Assembly: GCA_020851615.1 (NCBI GenBank) | Contig: JADZCL010000178.1 | Coordinates: forward strand, 1-6,253 | DNA length: 6,253 nt | Direction: 5' to 3' | Source of the DNA: Rubrivivax sp. | Lineage (GTDB): Bacteria > Pseudomonadota > Gammaproteobacteria > Burkholderiales > Burkholderiaceae_C | Part shown: in pieces, positions 1-6,253 of the stretch | Layout of the letters: each line of letters begins with the position of its first letter | Position numbering within the stretch: the stretch's first letter is position 1 | Notes under the pieces: generated by a model | What the model was told of the DNA's origin: nothing | What the model saw: only the letters and a program-made list of their open reading frames with translations | Databases searched by the model: none | Program-made: the position numbers and the translations under genes

Positions 1-9
1 CCCCGGTCG

Positions 10-23
10 CCGCCCCTGGGCGG
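10..23 (-). terminator. Possible GC hairpin just after the phasin stop
   Basis: CCGCC (10-14) can pair with GGCGG (19-23) around a 4-base loop, starting 6 bases beyond the phasin stop codon. There is no following T-run in the leftward direction, and the sequence is cut by the window edge. It could be a weak or Rho-assisted terminator, or simply GC-rich sequence. Confidence 0.22.
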
Positions 24-29
24 GCACGC

Positions 30-584
30 TCAGGCGGCGCGCTTGGCCTTGGTCGAGCCTTGGGTGGCCTTGACCGCGGTGGTCGTCATGGCCTGGAAGT
101 TGGACTCGGCCACTTCGGCAGCCTGCTTGGCGGCCTTGTGCACACTCTCGAACGCGTTGTTCGCGGCGGCCACGGCCGACTTCACGAGCGCGACCGCGTT
201 CTCGGTACCGGCAGGCGCGTTCTTGACCGCGGTGTCGACGCTGGCGAGCACCTTCTTCTGCGCGTCGGCAACCTGTGCTTCGGCAGCGGCGGTCAACTCG
301 GCGTTGGTCGCGGCGAAGATGTCGTAGACGTGGCGCGAGTAGGCAGCGGCCTTCTCGGCGCTGGGCTGCAGCAGGCTGGCTTGCAGGGCGAGCAGTTCCT
401 GCGCGTCCTTGACCGACATCGCGGCCATGGTCGCCTCGGCGGCCTCGTTCAGGGCGGTCTTGGCAACCTGCATGTTCAGCTCAACCAGCCTTTCGACGCC
501 TTCGAAGGCCTTGTTGGTCAGGCCGACGAGGGTTTCGACGTTGGCACGCTGGGCAGCCAGGAGTTGGTCGGGGGTGAAGCTCAT
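30..584 (-). CDS. phaP: Phasin family protein (PHB granule-associated protein)
   Basis: Small structural protein that coats polyhydroxyalkanoate (PHB) granules in the cytoplasm and controls their number and surface. The 184-residue product is mostly helical and Ala-rich, with no Cys or Trp. It opens with [20 protein letters not shown], and residues 1-45 (including [20 protein letters not shown] at about 26-45) match the conserved start of the Phasin_2 type. Residues 100-170 are a heptad-like amphipathic helix region, and the tail is short, disordered and basic (ending KAKRAA). Length is normal for the family (about 180-190). The frame stays open 77 codons further upstream, but that extension is Arg/Cys-rich and unlike a phasin. 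The ATG at 584-582 has a GGAG Shine-Dalgarno 7 bases before it, so this start is chosen. It is divergent from the ion transporter gene. Control by PhaR is suggested by two operator-like sites in the upstream region. Family seen clearly; paralogue number (phaP1, phaP2 and so on) cannot be told. Confidence 0.95.
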   Translation of the reverse strand: MSFTPDQLLAAQRANVETLVGLTNKAFEGVERLVELNMQVAKTALNEAAEATMAAMSVKDAQELLALQASLLQPSAEKAAAYSRHVYDIFAATNAELTAAAEAQVADAQKKVLASVDTAVKNAPAGTENAVALVKSAVAAANNAFESVHKAAKQAAEVAESNFQAMTTTAVKATQGSTKAKRAA

Positions 585-591
585 GGGGACT

Positions 592-595
592 CTCC
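592..595 (-). promoter_or_regulatory. Ribosome binding site of the phasin gene
   Basis: Read leftward, the sequence is CGGAGAGTCCCC followed by ATG. The GGAG core sits 7 bases before the start codon. This decides the start at 584 over the longer open frame. Confidence 0.75.
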
Positions 596-639
596 GTTTG
601 GGTGAGGATTGCGTGCACCGGCTTCTGCCTGCGCATCGT

Positions 640-654
640 TGCTGCACTGCAGCA
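640..654. promoter_or_regulatory. Perfect 15-bp palindrome, candidate PhaR operator
   Basis: TGCTGCA (640-646) and TGCAGCA (648-654) are exact reverse complements around one central base. The core is CTGC-N3-GCAG (642-652), the half-site arrangement described for PhaR, the PHB-responsive repressor of phasin genes. It lies immediately downstream of the predicted phasin -10 box, about where transcription would begin, so a bound repressor would block initiation. The palindrome is seen directly; assignment to PhaR is inferred from the motif and the neighbouring phasin. Confidence 0.6.
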
Positions 655-662
655 TGGACGGA

Positions 663-690
663 AGTATAGGGTGTCGCCACGGGAATGCAA
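663..690 (-). promoter_or_regulatory. Predicted sigma-70 promoter of the phasin gene
   Basis: On the minus strand, TATACT (668-663) matches the -10 consensus at 5 of 6 positions. TTGCAT (690-685) is a -35 with the TTG core only, and the spacer is 16 bases. Transcription would start near 656, giving a leader of about 70 bases. The AT-rich stretch just upstream (691-720) could act as an UP element. This is the best promoter-like sequence in the intergenic region. Confidence 0.6.
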
Positions 691-697
691 GAACTTT

Positions 698-713
698 TTG
701 CTGCGCCGCACAA
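698..713. promoter_or_regulatory. Second PhaR-like site, imperfect
   Basis: Read leftward it is TTGTGC-GGC-GCAGCAA. Read rightward it contains CTGC-GCC-GCAC (701-711), matching CTGC-N3-GCAG at 7 of 8 positions. It sits just upstream of the predicted phasin -35 box (685-690). Its centre is 59 bp from the centre of the perfect palindrome, so the two sites bracket the promoter. Confidence 0.45.
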
Positions 714-810
714 TTTTCTTCTGGAAGGCTCCAAGCCTCGCGGATTCCCATCGCTCCACCAGCGCGCCGGCCGAGCCGGCAGCCGATGGACAATGCCCGG
801 CCATCCGCGT

Positions 811-828
811 CCCACGCCCCACGCCCCA
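811..828 (+). repeat. Short tandem repeat in the antiporter leader
   Basis: CCCACGC is repeated exactly twice and followed by a partial third copy (CCCA), 20 bases before the antiporter start codon. It is short and may be chance in GC-rich DNA. Upstream, GACAAT at 789-794 is a possible -10 for the antiporter, but no -35 partner is visible. The rest of 585-847 shows nothing else clear beyond the phasin control elements. Confidence 0.4.
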
Positions 829-847
829 GCCTGCAGAACGAGCGAAC

Positions 848-2257
848 ATGCCGCACACTTCTCGTATCGCCCTCGTTGCCTTGTTGTCGGCGGTCCCCTT
901 GCTGGCGCAGGCCACAGAAGTTGAAGGCGCCGCCCTGTCGGCCTGGTGGGGCCTGCCGTTTGCCGGCATGCTGCTGTCGATTGCGCTGCTGCCGCTGCTG
1001 GCGCCGCGCCTGTGGCACCACCATTTCGGCAAGATCACCGCGGGCTGGGTGCTGGCATTCGTGCTGCCCTATGCGCTCGCCTTCGGCCCGGCGGCGGCCG
1101 GGCAGGCTGTCACCCATACGCTGCTGGCCGAGTACGTCCCCTTCATCGCCTTGCTGTGCGCGCTCTTCACGGCTGCGGGTGGCATCTACGTGCGCGGCAA
1201 CCTGCGTGGCAGTCCGCTCACCAATGTCGGCATCATGGCCATCGGTTCGCTGCTGGCGAGCGTGATGGGGACGACCGGGGCGTCCATGCTCCTGATCCGC
1301 CCGCTGATCCGCGCCAACGACAACCGCAAGCATGTCGCGCACGTGGTGGTCTTCTTCATCTTCACGGTCAGCAATGCCGGTGGCTCGCTGACGCCGCTGG
1401 GCGATCCGCCGCTGTTCCTGGGTTTCCTGCGCGGGGTCGACTTCTTCTGGACACTGCGCCACATCTTCCCCGAAACGCTGTCGCTGCTGGCCGCGCTGCT
1501 GGCGATCTTCTACGTCATCGACAGCTGGTGGTATCGCAAGGAGGGAGTGCTGCCGCTGGACCCGACGCCAGACACACAGCGCCTGGGGCTGGACGGGGCG
1601 ATCAACTTCGTACCGCTGGCCGCCGTGGTCGGCCTCGTGTTGATGAGCGGCGTGTGGAATCCGGGCGTGAGTTTTGCCGTGTTCGGCACGGTGGTCGAAC
1701 TGCAGCAACTCGTGCGCGACCTGCTGCTGGTGGCGGTGACGCTGTTGTCGCTGGCGATCACGCCGCGCGCGGTGCGCCAGGCCAACCAGTTCACCTGGGC
1801 ACCGATGCAGGAGGTGGCCAAGCTCTTCATCGGCATCTTCGTGACCATGGTGCCGGTGCTGGCGATGCTGCGCGCCGGCGAGCAGGGCGCCTTTGCGGCG
1901 GTGGCTCGTGCAGTCACCGGCCCCGACGGCCAGCCGCTGCCATGGGCCTACTTCTGGTTCACCGGCGGGCTCAGCTCCTTCCTCGACAACGCACCCACCT
2001 ACCTCGTCTTCTTCAATCTCGCCGGTGGCGACCCGCAGACGCTGATGCTGCCGCTGGCAAGCACGCTGGCGGCGATCTCGGCCGGGTCGGTGTTCATGGG
2101 CGCCAACACCTACATCGGCAATGCGCCCAACTTCATGGTCAAGGCCATCGCCGAGGAGCGCGGCGTCGCCATGCCGAGCTTCTTCGGCTACATGGGCTGG
2201 AGTGCAGTCGTGCTGCTGCCGCTGTTCGTGCTCATGACCTGGGTCTTCTTCCGCTGA
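848..2257 (+). CDS. Sodium:proton antiporter / citrate-transporter-like membrane protein
   Basis: Polytopic inner-membrane secondary transporter of the ion-transporter superfamily (CitMHS/ArsB/NhaD-like). It is 469 residues, the usual size for this group, with about 11-12 hydrophobic segments. Residues 1-22 look like a cleavable signal peptide or a first helix ending in AQA (20-22). Two related Asn/Gly-rich motifs mark the two inverted halves: [18 protein letters not shown] (175-192), and [15 protein letters not shown] (376-390) with [14 protein letters not shown] (417-430). Such motifs form the re-entrant substrate or ion site in this superfamily, and NAGG..(S/T)P.GD resembles NhaD. A His run (57-59) is present. 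ATG 848 is chosen because the signal-like sequence starts there; the ribosome site before it is weak (GAGCG). The dehydrogenase follows after 22 bases. The family is clear; the true substrate (Na+/H+ or a carboxylate) cannot be read from sequence, so no symbol is given. Confidence 0.85.
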   Translation: MPHTSRIALVALLSAVPLLAQATEVEGAALSAWWGLPFAGMLLSIALLPLLAPRLWHHHFGKITAGWVLAFVLPYALAFGPAAAGQAVTHTLLAEYVPFIALLCALFTAAGGIYVRGNLRGSPLTNVGIMAIGSLLASVMGTTGASMLLIRPLIRANDNRKHVAHVVVFFIFTVSNAGGSLTPLGDPPLFLGFLRGVDFFWTLRHIFPETLSLLAALLAIFYVIDSWWYRKEGVLPLDPTPDTQRLGLDGAINFVPLAAVVGLVLMSGVWNPGVSFAVFGTVVELQQLVRDLLLVAVTLLSLAITPRAVRQANQFTWAPMQEVAKLFIGIFVTMVPVLAMLRAGEQGAFAAVARAVTGPDGQPLPWAYFWFTGGLSSFLDNAPTYLVFFNLAGGDPQTLMLPLASTLAAISAGSVFMGANTYIGNAPNFMVKAIAEERGVAMPSFFGYMGWSAVVLLPLFVLMTWVFFR

Positions 2258-2267
2258 GCCCATCCCC

Positions 2268-2274
2268 AAGGAGA
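2268..2274 (+). promoter_or_regulatory. Strong ribosome binding site of the dehydrogenase gene
   Basis: AAGGAGA ends 5 bases before ATG 2280 and is the strongest Shine-Dalgarno in the window. It lies inside the 22-base gap after the antiporter stop, as expected for an internal gene of an operon. Confidence 0.8.
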
Positions 2275-2279
2275 CACCG

Positions 2280-3281
2280 ATGGCCGCATCTTCCCAGCCG
2301 CACGTGCTGGTCGCGCGGCGGATCTTTCCGCAGGTCGTCGAGCGCTTGCGCGAGTGCTTCGAAGTCGACGACAACCCCACCGACACCATCCTGGAGCGCT
2401 CGCAGCTGGTCGAGCGCCTGCAAGGCAAGGCCGGGGCCTTCATCACCGCCAGCGAGCGCATAGACGCCGCGTTGCTGGATGCCTGCCCGGACCTGCGCGC
2501 GGTCTGCAACATGGCCGTGGGCTTCAACAACATCGATGTGCAAGCCTGCAGCGCGCGAGGCGTGATGGCGACCAATACGCCGGGCGTGCTGACCGAGACC
2601 ACAGCCGACCTCGGCTTTGCGCTGCTGATGGCGGCGGCGCGCCGCATCACCGAGGGCGAGCGCTACCTGCGCCAGGGGCGCTGGACACGCTGGACCTACG
2701 ACATGTTCATCGCGCCCGACGTGCACGGGTCGACCCTGGGGATCCTGGGCATGGGCCGCATCGGGCAGGCGATCGCCCGCCGCGGTGCGCTGGGCTTCGG
2801 GATGAAGGTCATCTATCACAACCGGACGCGGCTGGCGCCCGACCTGGAGGCGCCGCTTGCGGCCCGCTGGGTCGAGAAGACCACGCTGCTGCGCGAGTGC
2901 GACCACCTGGTGCTGGTTCTGCCCTACAGCGACCAGACGCACCACGCCATCGGCGCTGCCGAATTGGCCCTGATGAAGCCCGCTGCCACGCTGACCAACA
3001 TCGGCCGCGGTGGACTCGTCGACGAGGACGCACTCGCGGCGGCCTTGCAGGCTGGGCGCCTGGCGGCCGCGGGTCTGGATGTCTTCGAGGGCGAGCCGCA
3101 CATCAACCCCAAGTTGATGGCGCTGCCCAACGCAGCCCTCACGCCGCACATCGGCAGCGCCAGCCTGCGCACGCGGCGAGCGATGGCCGACCTGGCGGCC
3201 GCCAACCTGATCGCGGCACTCTGCGGACAACGGCCGCCGAGCCTTCTGAATCCGGAGGTTTTCGGGCTGCACTCGCGGTGA
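2280..3281 (+). CDS. D-2-hydroxyacid dehydrogenase, glyoxylate/hydroxypyruvate reductase type
   Basis: Cytoplasmic oxidoreductase that interconverts 2-ketoacids and D-2-hydroxyacids. The best fit is a glyoxylate/hydroxypyruvate or 2-ketogluconate reductase (GhrB-like). Of 333 residues, the substrate domain covers about 1-105 and the C-terminal end, with AVGFNNIDV at 79-87. The Rossmann domain spans about 105-290, with the dinucleotide loop GMGRIG at 157-162. The catalytic triad is intact: Arg243 in NIGRGGLVDE, Glu272 in DVFEGEP, and His290 in TPHIGSAS. After the second Rossmann strand comes HNRTR (180-184), with Arg182 and Arg184 where NAD-specific enzymes carry Asp. This suggests NADPH preference, as in GhrB. 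The start is fixed by AAGGAGA. It probably shares a transcript with the upstream antiporter. The exact substrate is not decidable from sequence. Confidence 0.93.
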   Translation: MAASSQPHVLVARRIFPQVVERLRECFEVDDNPTDTILERSQLVERLQGKAGAFITASERIDAALLDACPDLRAVCNMAVGFNNIDVQACSARGVMATNTPGVLTETTADLGFALLMAAARRITEGERYLRQGRWTRWTYDMFIAPDVHGSTLGILGMGRIGQAIARRGALGFGMKVIYHNRTRLAPDLEAPLAARWVEKTTLLRECDHLVLVLPYSDQTHHAIGAAELALMKPAATLTNIGRGGLVDEDALAAALQAGRLAAAGLDVFEGEPHINPKLMALPNAALTPHIGSASLRTRRAMADLAAANLIAALCGQRPPSLLNPEVFGLHSR

Positions 3282-3338
3282 ACCACCGTTGCACCACGTG
3301 GCGCGGCAGCGCGTGCCTGCACTGGCCCGCATGGGGCC

Positions 3339-3347
3339 TGAGACAAT
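3339..3347 (+). promoter_or_regulatory. Candidate extended -10 giving a leaderless rmuC transcript
   Basis: TGAGACAAT (3339-3347) has the TGN extension directly before a -10-like hexamer GACAAT (4 of 6 to TATAAT). It ends 6 bases before ATG 3354, so transcription would start at or next to the A of the start codon. No Shine-Dalgarno is visible in 3335-3353, and no good -35 is visible about 17 bases upstream. Confidence 0.4.
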
Positions 3348-3353
3348 GCCGCC

Positions 3354-4763
3354 ATGCCTGACTGGTCGACGATGCTGCTGTCCGTGGCGGCGGTGTTGGG
3401 GGTGCTGCTGTTGCTCGTGCTGGTGCGCCTGGCCCTGCGCCCGCCGGGCCAGCAGATGCTGCAGCGCGAACTGGCAGACTCGGTGCGTGCCGTGCGGGGC
3501 GACTCCGAGCGGCTCGAGCGTGAGCTGCGCGACGAACTCGGACGCCAGGGGCAGGGCACGCGGGCCGATCTGGCCAGCTTCCAGCAGATGCTGCTGGCGC
3601 AGAGCGGGGATGTCGCGCGCACGCAGAACGAGCAGATCGACTCGTTTCGCGTGCAGCTGGCGCAGATGCAGCAGGCCACCGAAGGCGCATTGCGCCGCGT
3701 GAGCGAGACCTTGGCCGACCAGCTGCTGCGGCTCAGCGAAGCCAACGCCCAGCGCCTGGGCGAGGTGCGCCAGGCGGTGGATGCACGGCTTGCAGCGCTG
3801 CAGCAGGGCAACGAGGCCAAGCTCGAGCAGATGCGTGCCACCGTCGACGAGAAGCTGCATGCCACGCTCGAGACCCGGCTGGCCGAGAGTTTCAAGCAGG
3901 TCGCCGAGCGACTGGAGCAGGTGCACAAGGGGCTGGGGGACATGCAGGCGCTGGCGCGTGACGTGGGCACGCTCAACCGCGTGCTGACGAACGTGAAGAC
4001 GCGCGGCGTGTTCGGCGAGGTGCAGCTCGCGGGCCTGCTCGAGCAGGTGTTCACGCCCGAGCAGTACGCCATCAACGTGGCCACCGTGCCTGGCAGCAAC
4101 GAGCGGGTCGAGTACGCGATACGCCTGCCCGGCCGCGCGGAGCCTGGCAGCGGCGCACCGCCGCTGTGGCTGCCGATCGACGCCAAGTTCCCGCGCGAGG
4201 ACTACGAACGGCTGCTCGAGGCGCACGAGCGTGCCGACACCGGCGGCATGGAAACGGCGGCCAAGGCGATTGAGACACGTCTGCGGCTCGAGGCGCGGCG
4301 CATCCGCGACAAGTACGTCGCGCCGCCCCACACCACCGATTTCGCGATCCTGTTCCTGCCGACCGAAGGCCTTTACGCCGAGGCGCTGCGTCGGCCCGGC
4401 CTGGTCGAGGCGCTGCAGCGTGAGCACAAGGTGATGCTCGCCGGCCCGACCACGCTGCTGGCCACGCTCAGCAGCCTGCAGATGGGATTTCGCACGCTGG
4501 CACTCGAGAAGCGCTCGGCCGAGGTCTGGGAGGTGCTGGGCGCCGTGAAGACCGAGTTCGGCAAGTTCGGCGACGTGCTCGCCAGGACCAAGAAGAAGCT
4601 CGACGAGGCCGGCAGCGCCATCGAGCAGGCCGAGGTGCGCACGCGCGCCATGGCGCGCCAGCTGCGCGGCGTCGAGGCGCTGCCCGAGGAGCGCGTGGGT
4701 ACCGTGCTGGCGCAGGCGCGCCTGCCCGACCCGGCGGATCAGGCCAGGGAGCCCGATGCCTGA
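3354..4763 (+). CDS. rmuC: DNA recombination protein RmuC
   Basis: RmuC-family protein of 469 residues. The family limits inversions and rearrangements at short repeats and carries a restriction-endonuclease-like fold, though its biochemistry is poorly defined. Residues 5-28 form one membrane-spanning helix (LLSVAAVLGVLLLLVLVRLAL) with a short N-terminus. Residues about 33-205 are a long Gln/Glu/Arg-rich coiled coil. The conserved RmuC domain follows (about 205-435), with KTRGVFGEVQLAGLLE (215-230), LPIDAKFPREDYERLLEA (273-290), FLPTEGLYAEAL (334-345) and a GPTTLLATLSSLQMGFRTLA block (364-383). Asp276 and Lys278 in IDAKFP, with Glu222, are plausible nuclease-fold residues. ATG 3354 begins right before the membrane helix, but no Shine-Dalgarno precedes it; see the promoter candidate at 3339-3347. 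Its 3' end overlaps the MFS gene by 8 bases. The protein appears complete and typical. Confidence 0.95.
   Translation: MPDWSTMLLSVAAVLGVLLLLVLVRLALRPPGQQMLQRELADSVRAVRGDSERLERELRDELGRQGQGTRADLASFQQMLLAQSGDVARTQNEQIDSFRVQLAQMQQATEGALRRVSETLADQLLRLSEANAQRLGEVRQAVDARLAALQQGNEAKLEQMRATVDEKLHATLETRLAESFKQVAERLEQVHKGLGDMQALARDVGTLNRVLTNVKTRGVFGEVQLAGLLEQVFTPEQYAINVATVPGSNERVEYAIRLPGRAEPGSGAPPLWLPIDAKFPREDYERLLEAHERADTGGMETAAKAIETRLRLEARRIRDKYVAPPHTTDFAILFLPTEGLYAEALRRPGLVEALQREHKVMLAGPTTLLATLSSLQMGFRTLALEKRSAEVWEVLGAVKTEFGKFGDVLARTKKKLDEAGSAIEQAEVRTRAMARQLRGVEALPEERVGTVLAQARLPDPADQAREPDA
4746..4751 (+). promoter_or_regulatory. Ribosome binding site of the MFS gene, inside rmuC
   Basis: AGGGAG lies 4 bases before ATG 4756 and within the last codons of rmuC. 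With the 8-base gene overlap it points to coupled translation of the two genes and supports this start. Confidence 0.65.
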
Positions 4764-5955
4764 GGCACCGGCGGCCGCGCCGGCTGCGGCCATCGACGGC
4801 CGGGTGCTGGTGGCGTTGATCGTCGGACAGCTGGGCCTGCATGCGGCCATGGCGGGATTGCGCATGGCCACGCCGCTGCAGGCCTTGAGCATGGGGGCAA
4901 GCATGTGGACCGTGGGCGTGCTGCTGGCGCTCTTTGCTGCCGCGCCCGTCCTGCTGGCCCTGTATTCGGGACGGCTTGCGGATCGCCTGGGCTATCACCG
5001 CCCGGTGCGCCTGGCCGCCGCGCTGGCCTTGGCGGGCATGCTTGCCGCCGTGGTGTCGACGCGCCTGAGCGGCGCCTGGGCGATCGCGGCGATGTGCCTG
5101 GCCGCCACGCTGACGGGCAGCGCCGCGAACATGGGCATGCTGACGATCCAGCGCACGGCGGGGCTGGCCGCGCGCAACGCCACCGAGCGCATGCGCATCT
5201 TCAGCTGGCTGGGCGTGGCCCCATCGTTCAGCAACGTCGTCGGGCCCGTGCTGGCTGGGCTGATGATCGACGCCACCGGCTTCACGGGGGCGTACCTGTT
5301 GCTGCTGCTGCTGCCCCTGGCCACCCTGGCATCGGCACGCCAGGTGCCGGTGCTGCCGCCTTCAGGGCCCACGCAGCGCGGGTCGCGGACGGCCTGGGGG
5401 CTGCTGGGCGCGCCCGGCATGAAGCGGCTGCTGATGGTGAACTGGTTGTTCTCGATGTGTTGGGATGTGCACAGCTTTGCCGTGCCGGTGCTTGGCCACG
5501 AGCGCGGCTTCAGCGCCAGCACGATCGGCTTCATCCTGGGCACCTTCACGCTCTCGGTGACAGGCATCCGCATCCTGGTCCCGGTGCTGGCCGACAGCAT
5601 GGCCGAGGTGAAGGTGCTGGGCGGGGCGATGCTCGGCACGGCGATCATCTTCGCGCTCTATCCGCTGGCCGCAAACCCATGGCTGATGGGTGGCTGCGCA
5701 GCGCTGCTGGGGATCACGCTCGGTGTTGCCCAGCCGATCATCATGACCACGCTGCACCACGTGACGCCCGATGGACGCCATGGTGAATCACTGGCCTTCC
5801 GCTCGATGGCGATCAACACCTCGAGCACGCTCATGCCGCTGGTCTTCGGCGCCCTGGGCAGCGCCGCCGGCGCCGCGGTGCTGTTCTGGTGCGTGGGGGG
5901 AATCGTTGGCAGCGGGGCCTGGCTGACGCGGCGGATCGCGCGCGTCAGAACCTGA
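4756..5955 (+). CDS. MFS transporter
   Basis: Inner-membrane major facilitator superfamily protein of 399 residues, with about 11-12 predicted helices in two bundles. The N-terminus is Ala/Pro-rich and cytoplasmic (1-14), and the first helix begins near residue 17. Motif A of the family is clear in the loop between helices 2 and 3: GRLADRLGYHR (72-82), with Asp76 and Arg77 in place. A polar central loop (about 195-220) separates the halves. The second half contains an unusual conserved-looking loop, TTLHHVTPDGRHGESLAFRS (331-350). Length and motif A fit the small sugar/drug-exporter-like MFS proteins, but no substrate signature is recognised, so efflux of a small molecule is only the likeliest guess. 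The start overlaps the end of rmuC and has its own AGGGAG. The stop overlaps the convergent glutaredoxin-like gene by 11 bases. Confidence 0.9.
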   Translation: MPEAPAAAPAAAIDGRVLVALIVGQLGLHAAMAGLRMATPLQALSMGASMWTVGVLLALFAAAPVLLALYSGRLADRLGYHRPVRLAAALALAGMLAAVVSTRLSGAWAIAAMCLAATLTGSAANMGMLTIQRTAGLAARNATERMRIFSWLGVAPSFSNVVGPVLAGLMIDATGFTGAYLLLLLLPLATLASARQVPVLPPSGPTQRGSRTAWGLLGAPGMKRLLMVNWLFSMCWDVHSFAVPVLGHERGFSASTIGFILGTFTLSVTGIRILVPVLADSMAEVKVLGGAMLGTAIIFALYPLAANPWLMGGCAALLGITLGVAQPIIMTTLHHVTPDGRHGESLAFRSMAINTSSTLMPLVFGALGSAAGAAVLFWCVGGIVGSGAWLTRRIARVRT

Positions 5956-6253
5956 TCGCCGGCGAGGCGGCGTCGGCCGGGGGCAGCGCGGGCGCGCGTG
6001 CGGCGGGCTCGGCCGGTGCTGGAGCGGAGGGCGGCGCAACTGCGGCTCGGGCCACCAAGGGCGCTGGCGGCGCCGGGCGCCAGCCGCGCGGCAGGCGTGA
6101 GTCGCGTGGGTAGCCGGCCACGTCGAGGTAGCCGGCCCAGTCGGTCGGGCTGAAGCCGCGCAACACCTGTGCACCGACACCCAGCGACGGGATGGTGCGC
6201 CCGCCGCTCAGGCGCTCGAGTGCGGCGGTGTCCTCGTCGGTGACGATCTGGCG
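5945..6253 (-). CDS. Glutaredoxin-like protein, C-terminal part (5' end outside window)
   Basis: The minus frame is open from the window edge to the TGA at 5947-5945 and gives 102 residues, starting RQIVTDEDTAALERLSGGRT. Residues 20-34 read TIPSLGVGAQVLRGF, the cis-Pro (Pro22) and following strand of a glutaredoxin/thioredoxin fold, where the invariant Thr-x-Pro contacts glutathione. ALERLSGG before it matches the helix that leads to this strand. WAGYLDVAGYPRDSRLP (39-55) then resembles the C-terminal segment of a beta-proteobacterial glutaredoxin group, which often has an N-terminal DUF4124 region. The last 40 residues are a Pro/Ala-rich low-complexity tail. The redox CxxC motif would lie upstream of the window and cannot be checked, so activity is unproven. 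It converges on the MFS gene, and the 3' ends overlap by 11 bases with no intergenic terminator. Confidence 0.72.
   Translation of the reverse strand, partial: RQIVTDEDTAALERLSGGRTIPSLGVGAQVLRGFSPTDWAGYLDVAGYPRDSRLPRGWRPAPPAPLVARAAVAPPSAPAPAEPAARAPALPPADAASPAIRF

Noticed and set aside
726..738. Small hairpin AGGCT-CCA-AGCCT in the intergenic region
   Set aside because: The stem has only 5 bp with no T-run in either direction, and it is not placed after any gene.
585..815. N-terminal extension of the phasin to 261 residues
   Set aside because: The extra 77 residues are Arg/Cys/Ser-rich and unlike phasins, cover the promoter and palindrome, and the internal ATG has a proper Shine-Dalgarno.
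602..847. N-terminal extension of the antiporter by 82 residues
   Set aside because: The extension is not hydrophobic or conserved-looking and would run through the phasin control region; a signal-like sequence begins at ATG 848.
946..2463. Sense-strand alternate frame of 505 codons inside the antiporter
   Set aside because: It is Arg/Ala/Gly-rich without motifs, overlaps two real genes in another frame, and is a codon-bias shadow.
581..2650. Antisense open frame of 689 codons across the antiporter
   Set aside because: It is low-complexity, His/Arg/Gln-rich and spans the antiporter, which has clear family motifs and membrane segments on the other strand.
3294..3301. CCACGTGG palindrome between the dehydrogenase and rmuC
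   Set aside because: An 8-bp palindrome is expected by chance, and there is no second copy or link to a promoter element.
2232..4904. Very long antisense open frame (890 codons) across the dehydrogenase and rmuC
   Set aside because: It is the complement of three well-supported genes. Its product is His/Gln/Arg/Leu-rich with no recognisable domain, as expected from GC-rich codon bias on the sense strand.
5298..5316. Run of CTG triplets
   Set aside because: It encodes a Leu run in a membrane helix of the MFS protein; this is normal codon use in GC-rich DNA, not a microsatellite of note.
6063..6084. Inverted repeat GCTGGCG / CGCCAGC near the end of the window
   Set aside because: It lies inside the Pro/Ala-rich coding tail, where repeated GCN and CCN codons produce such pairings by chance.

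Overview
The window reads as ordinary chromosomal DNA from a GC-rich betaproteobacterium, most likely of the order Burkholderiales (Comamonadaceae or the Leptothrix/Rubrivivax area). The basis is the high GC content with G/C-ending codons, a polyhydroxybutyrate phasin of the type common in that order, and a reductase - rmuC - MFS gene order that I associate with it. Placement below order level is a guess. There is no rRNA, tRNA, CRISPR array, insertion sequence, integrase or sign of recent transfer, and codon use looks uniform throughout.

Layout. A phasin gene (30-584, minus) is transcribed leftward. A 263-base divergent intergenic region (585-847) separates it from a rightward block. This region holds a good phasin promoter and two CTGC-N3-GCA sites that resemble operators of the PHB-responsive repressor PhaR. 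The rightward block begins with a 12-TM-class ion transporter related to Na+/H+ antiporters and citrate transporters (848-2257). It is followed after 22 bases by a D-2-hydroxyacid dehydrogenase of the glyoxylate/hydroxypyruvate reductase type (2280-3281). After a 72-base gap come rmuC (3354-4763) and an MFS transporter (4756-5955), which overlap by 8 bases. The far end holds the C-terminal part of a glutaredoxin-like protein on the minus strand (5945-6253, running off the window). It converges on the MFS gene with an 11-base tail-to-tail overlap.

How the genes relate. The phasin coats PHB granules, and its control region fits the known logic in which PhaR leaves the DNA when granules form. 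The antiporter and dehydrogenase are close enough to share a transcript. rmuC seems to have its own start: a TGN-extended -10-like element lies just upstream of its ATG, so its message may be leaderless. rmuC and the MFS gene look translationally coupled, though no shared pathway is evident.

I found no strong sign of a previously undescribed system. The most useful observations are regulatory: the phasin operator pair and the possible leaderless start of rmuC.
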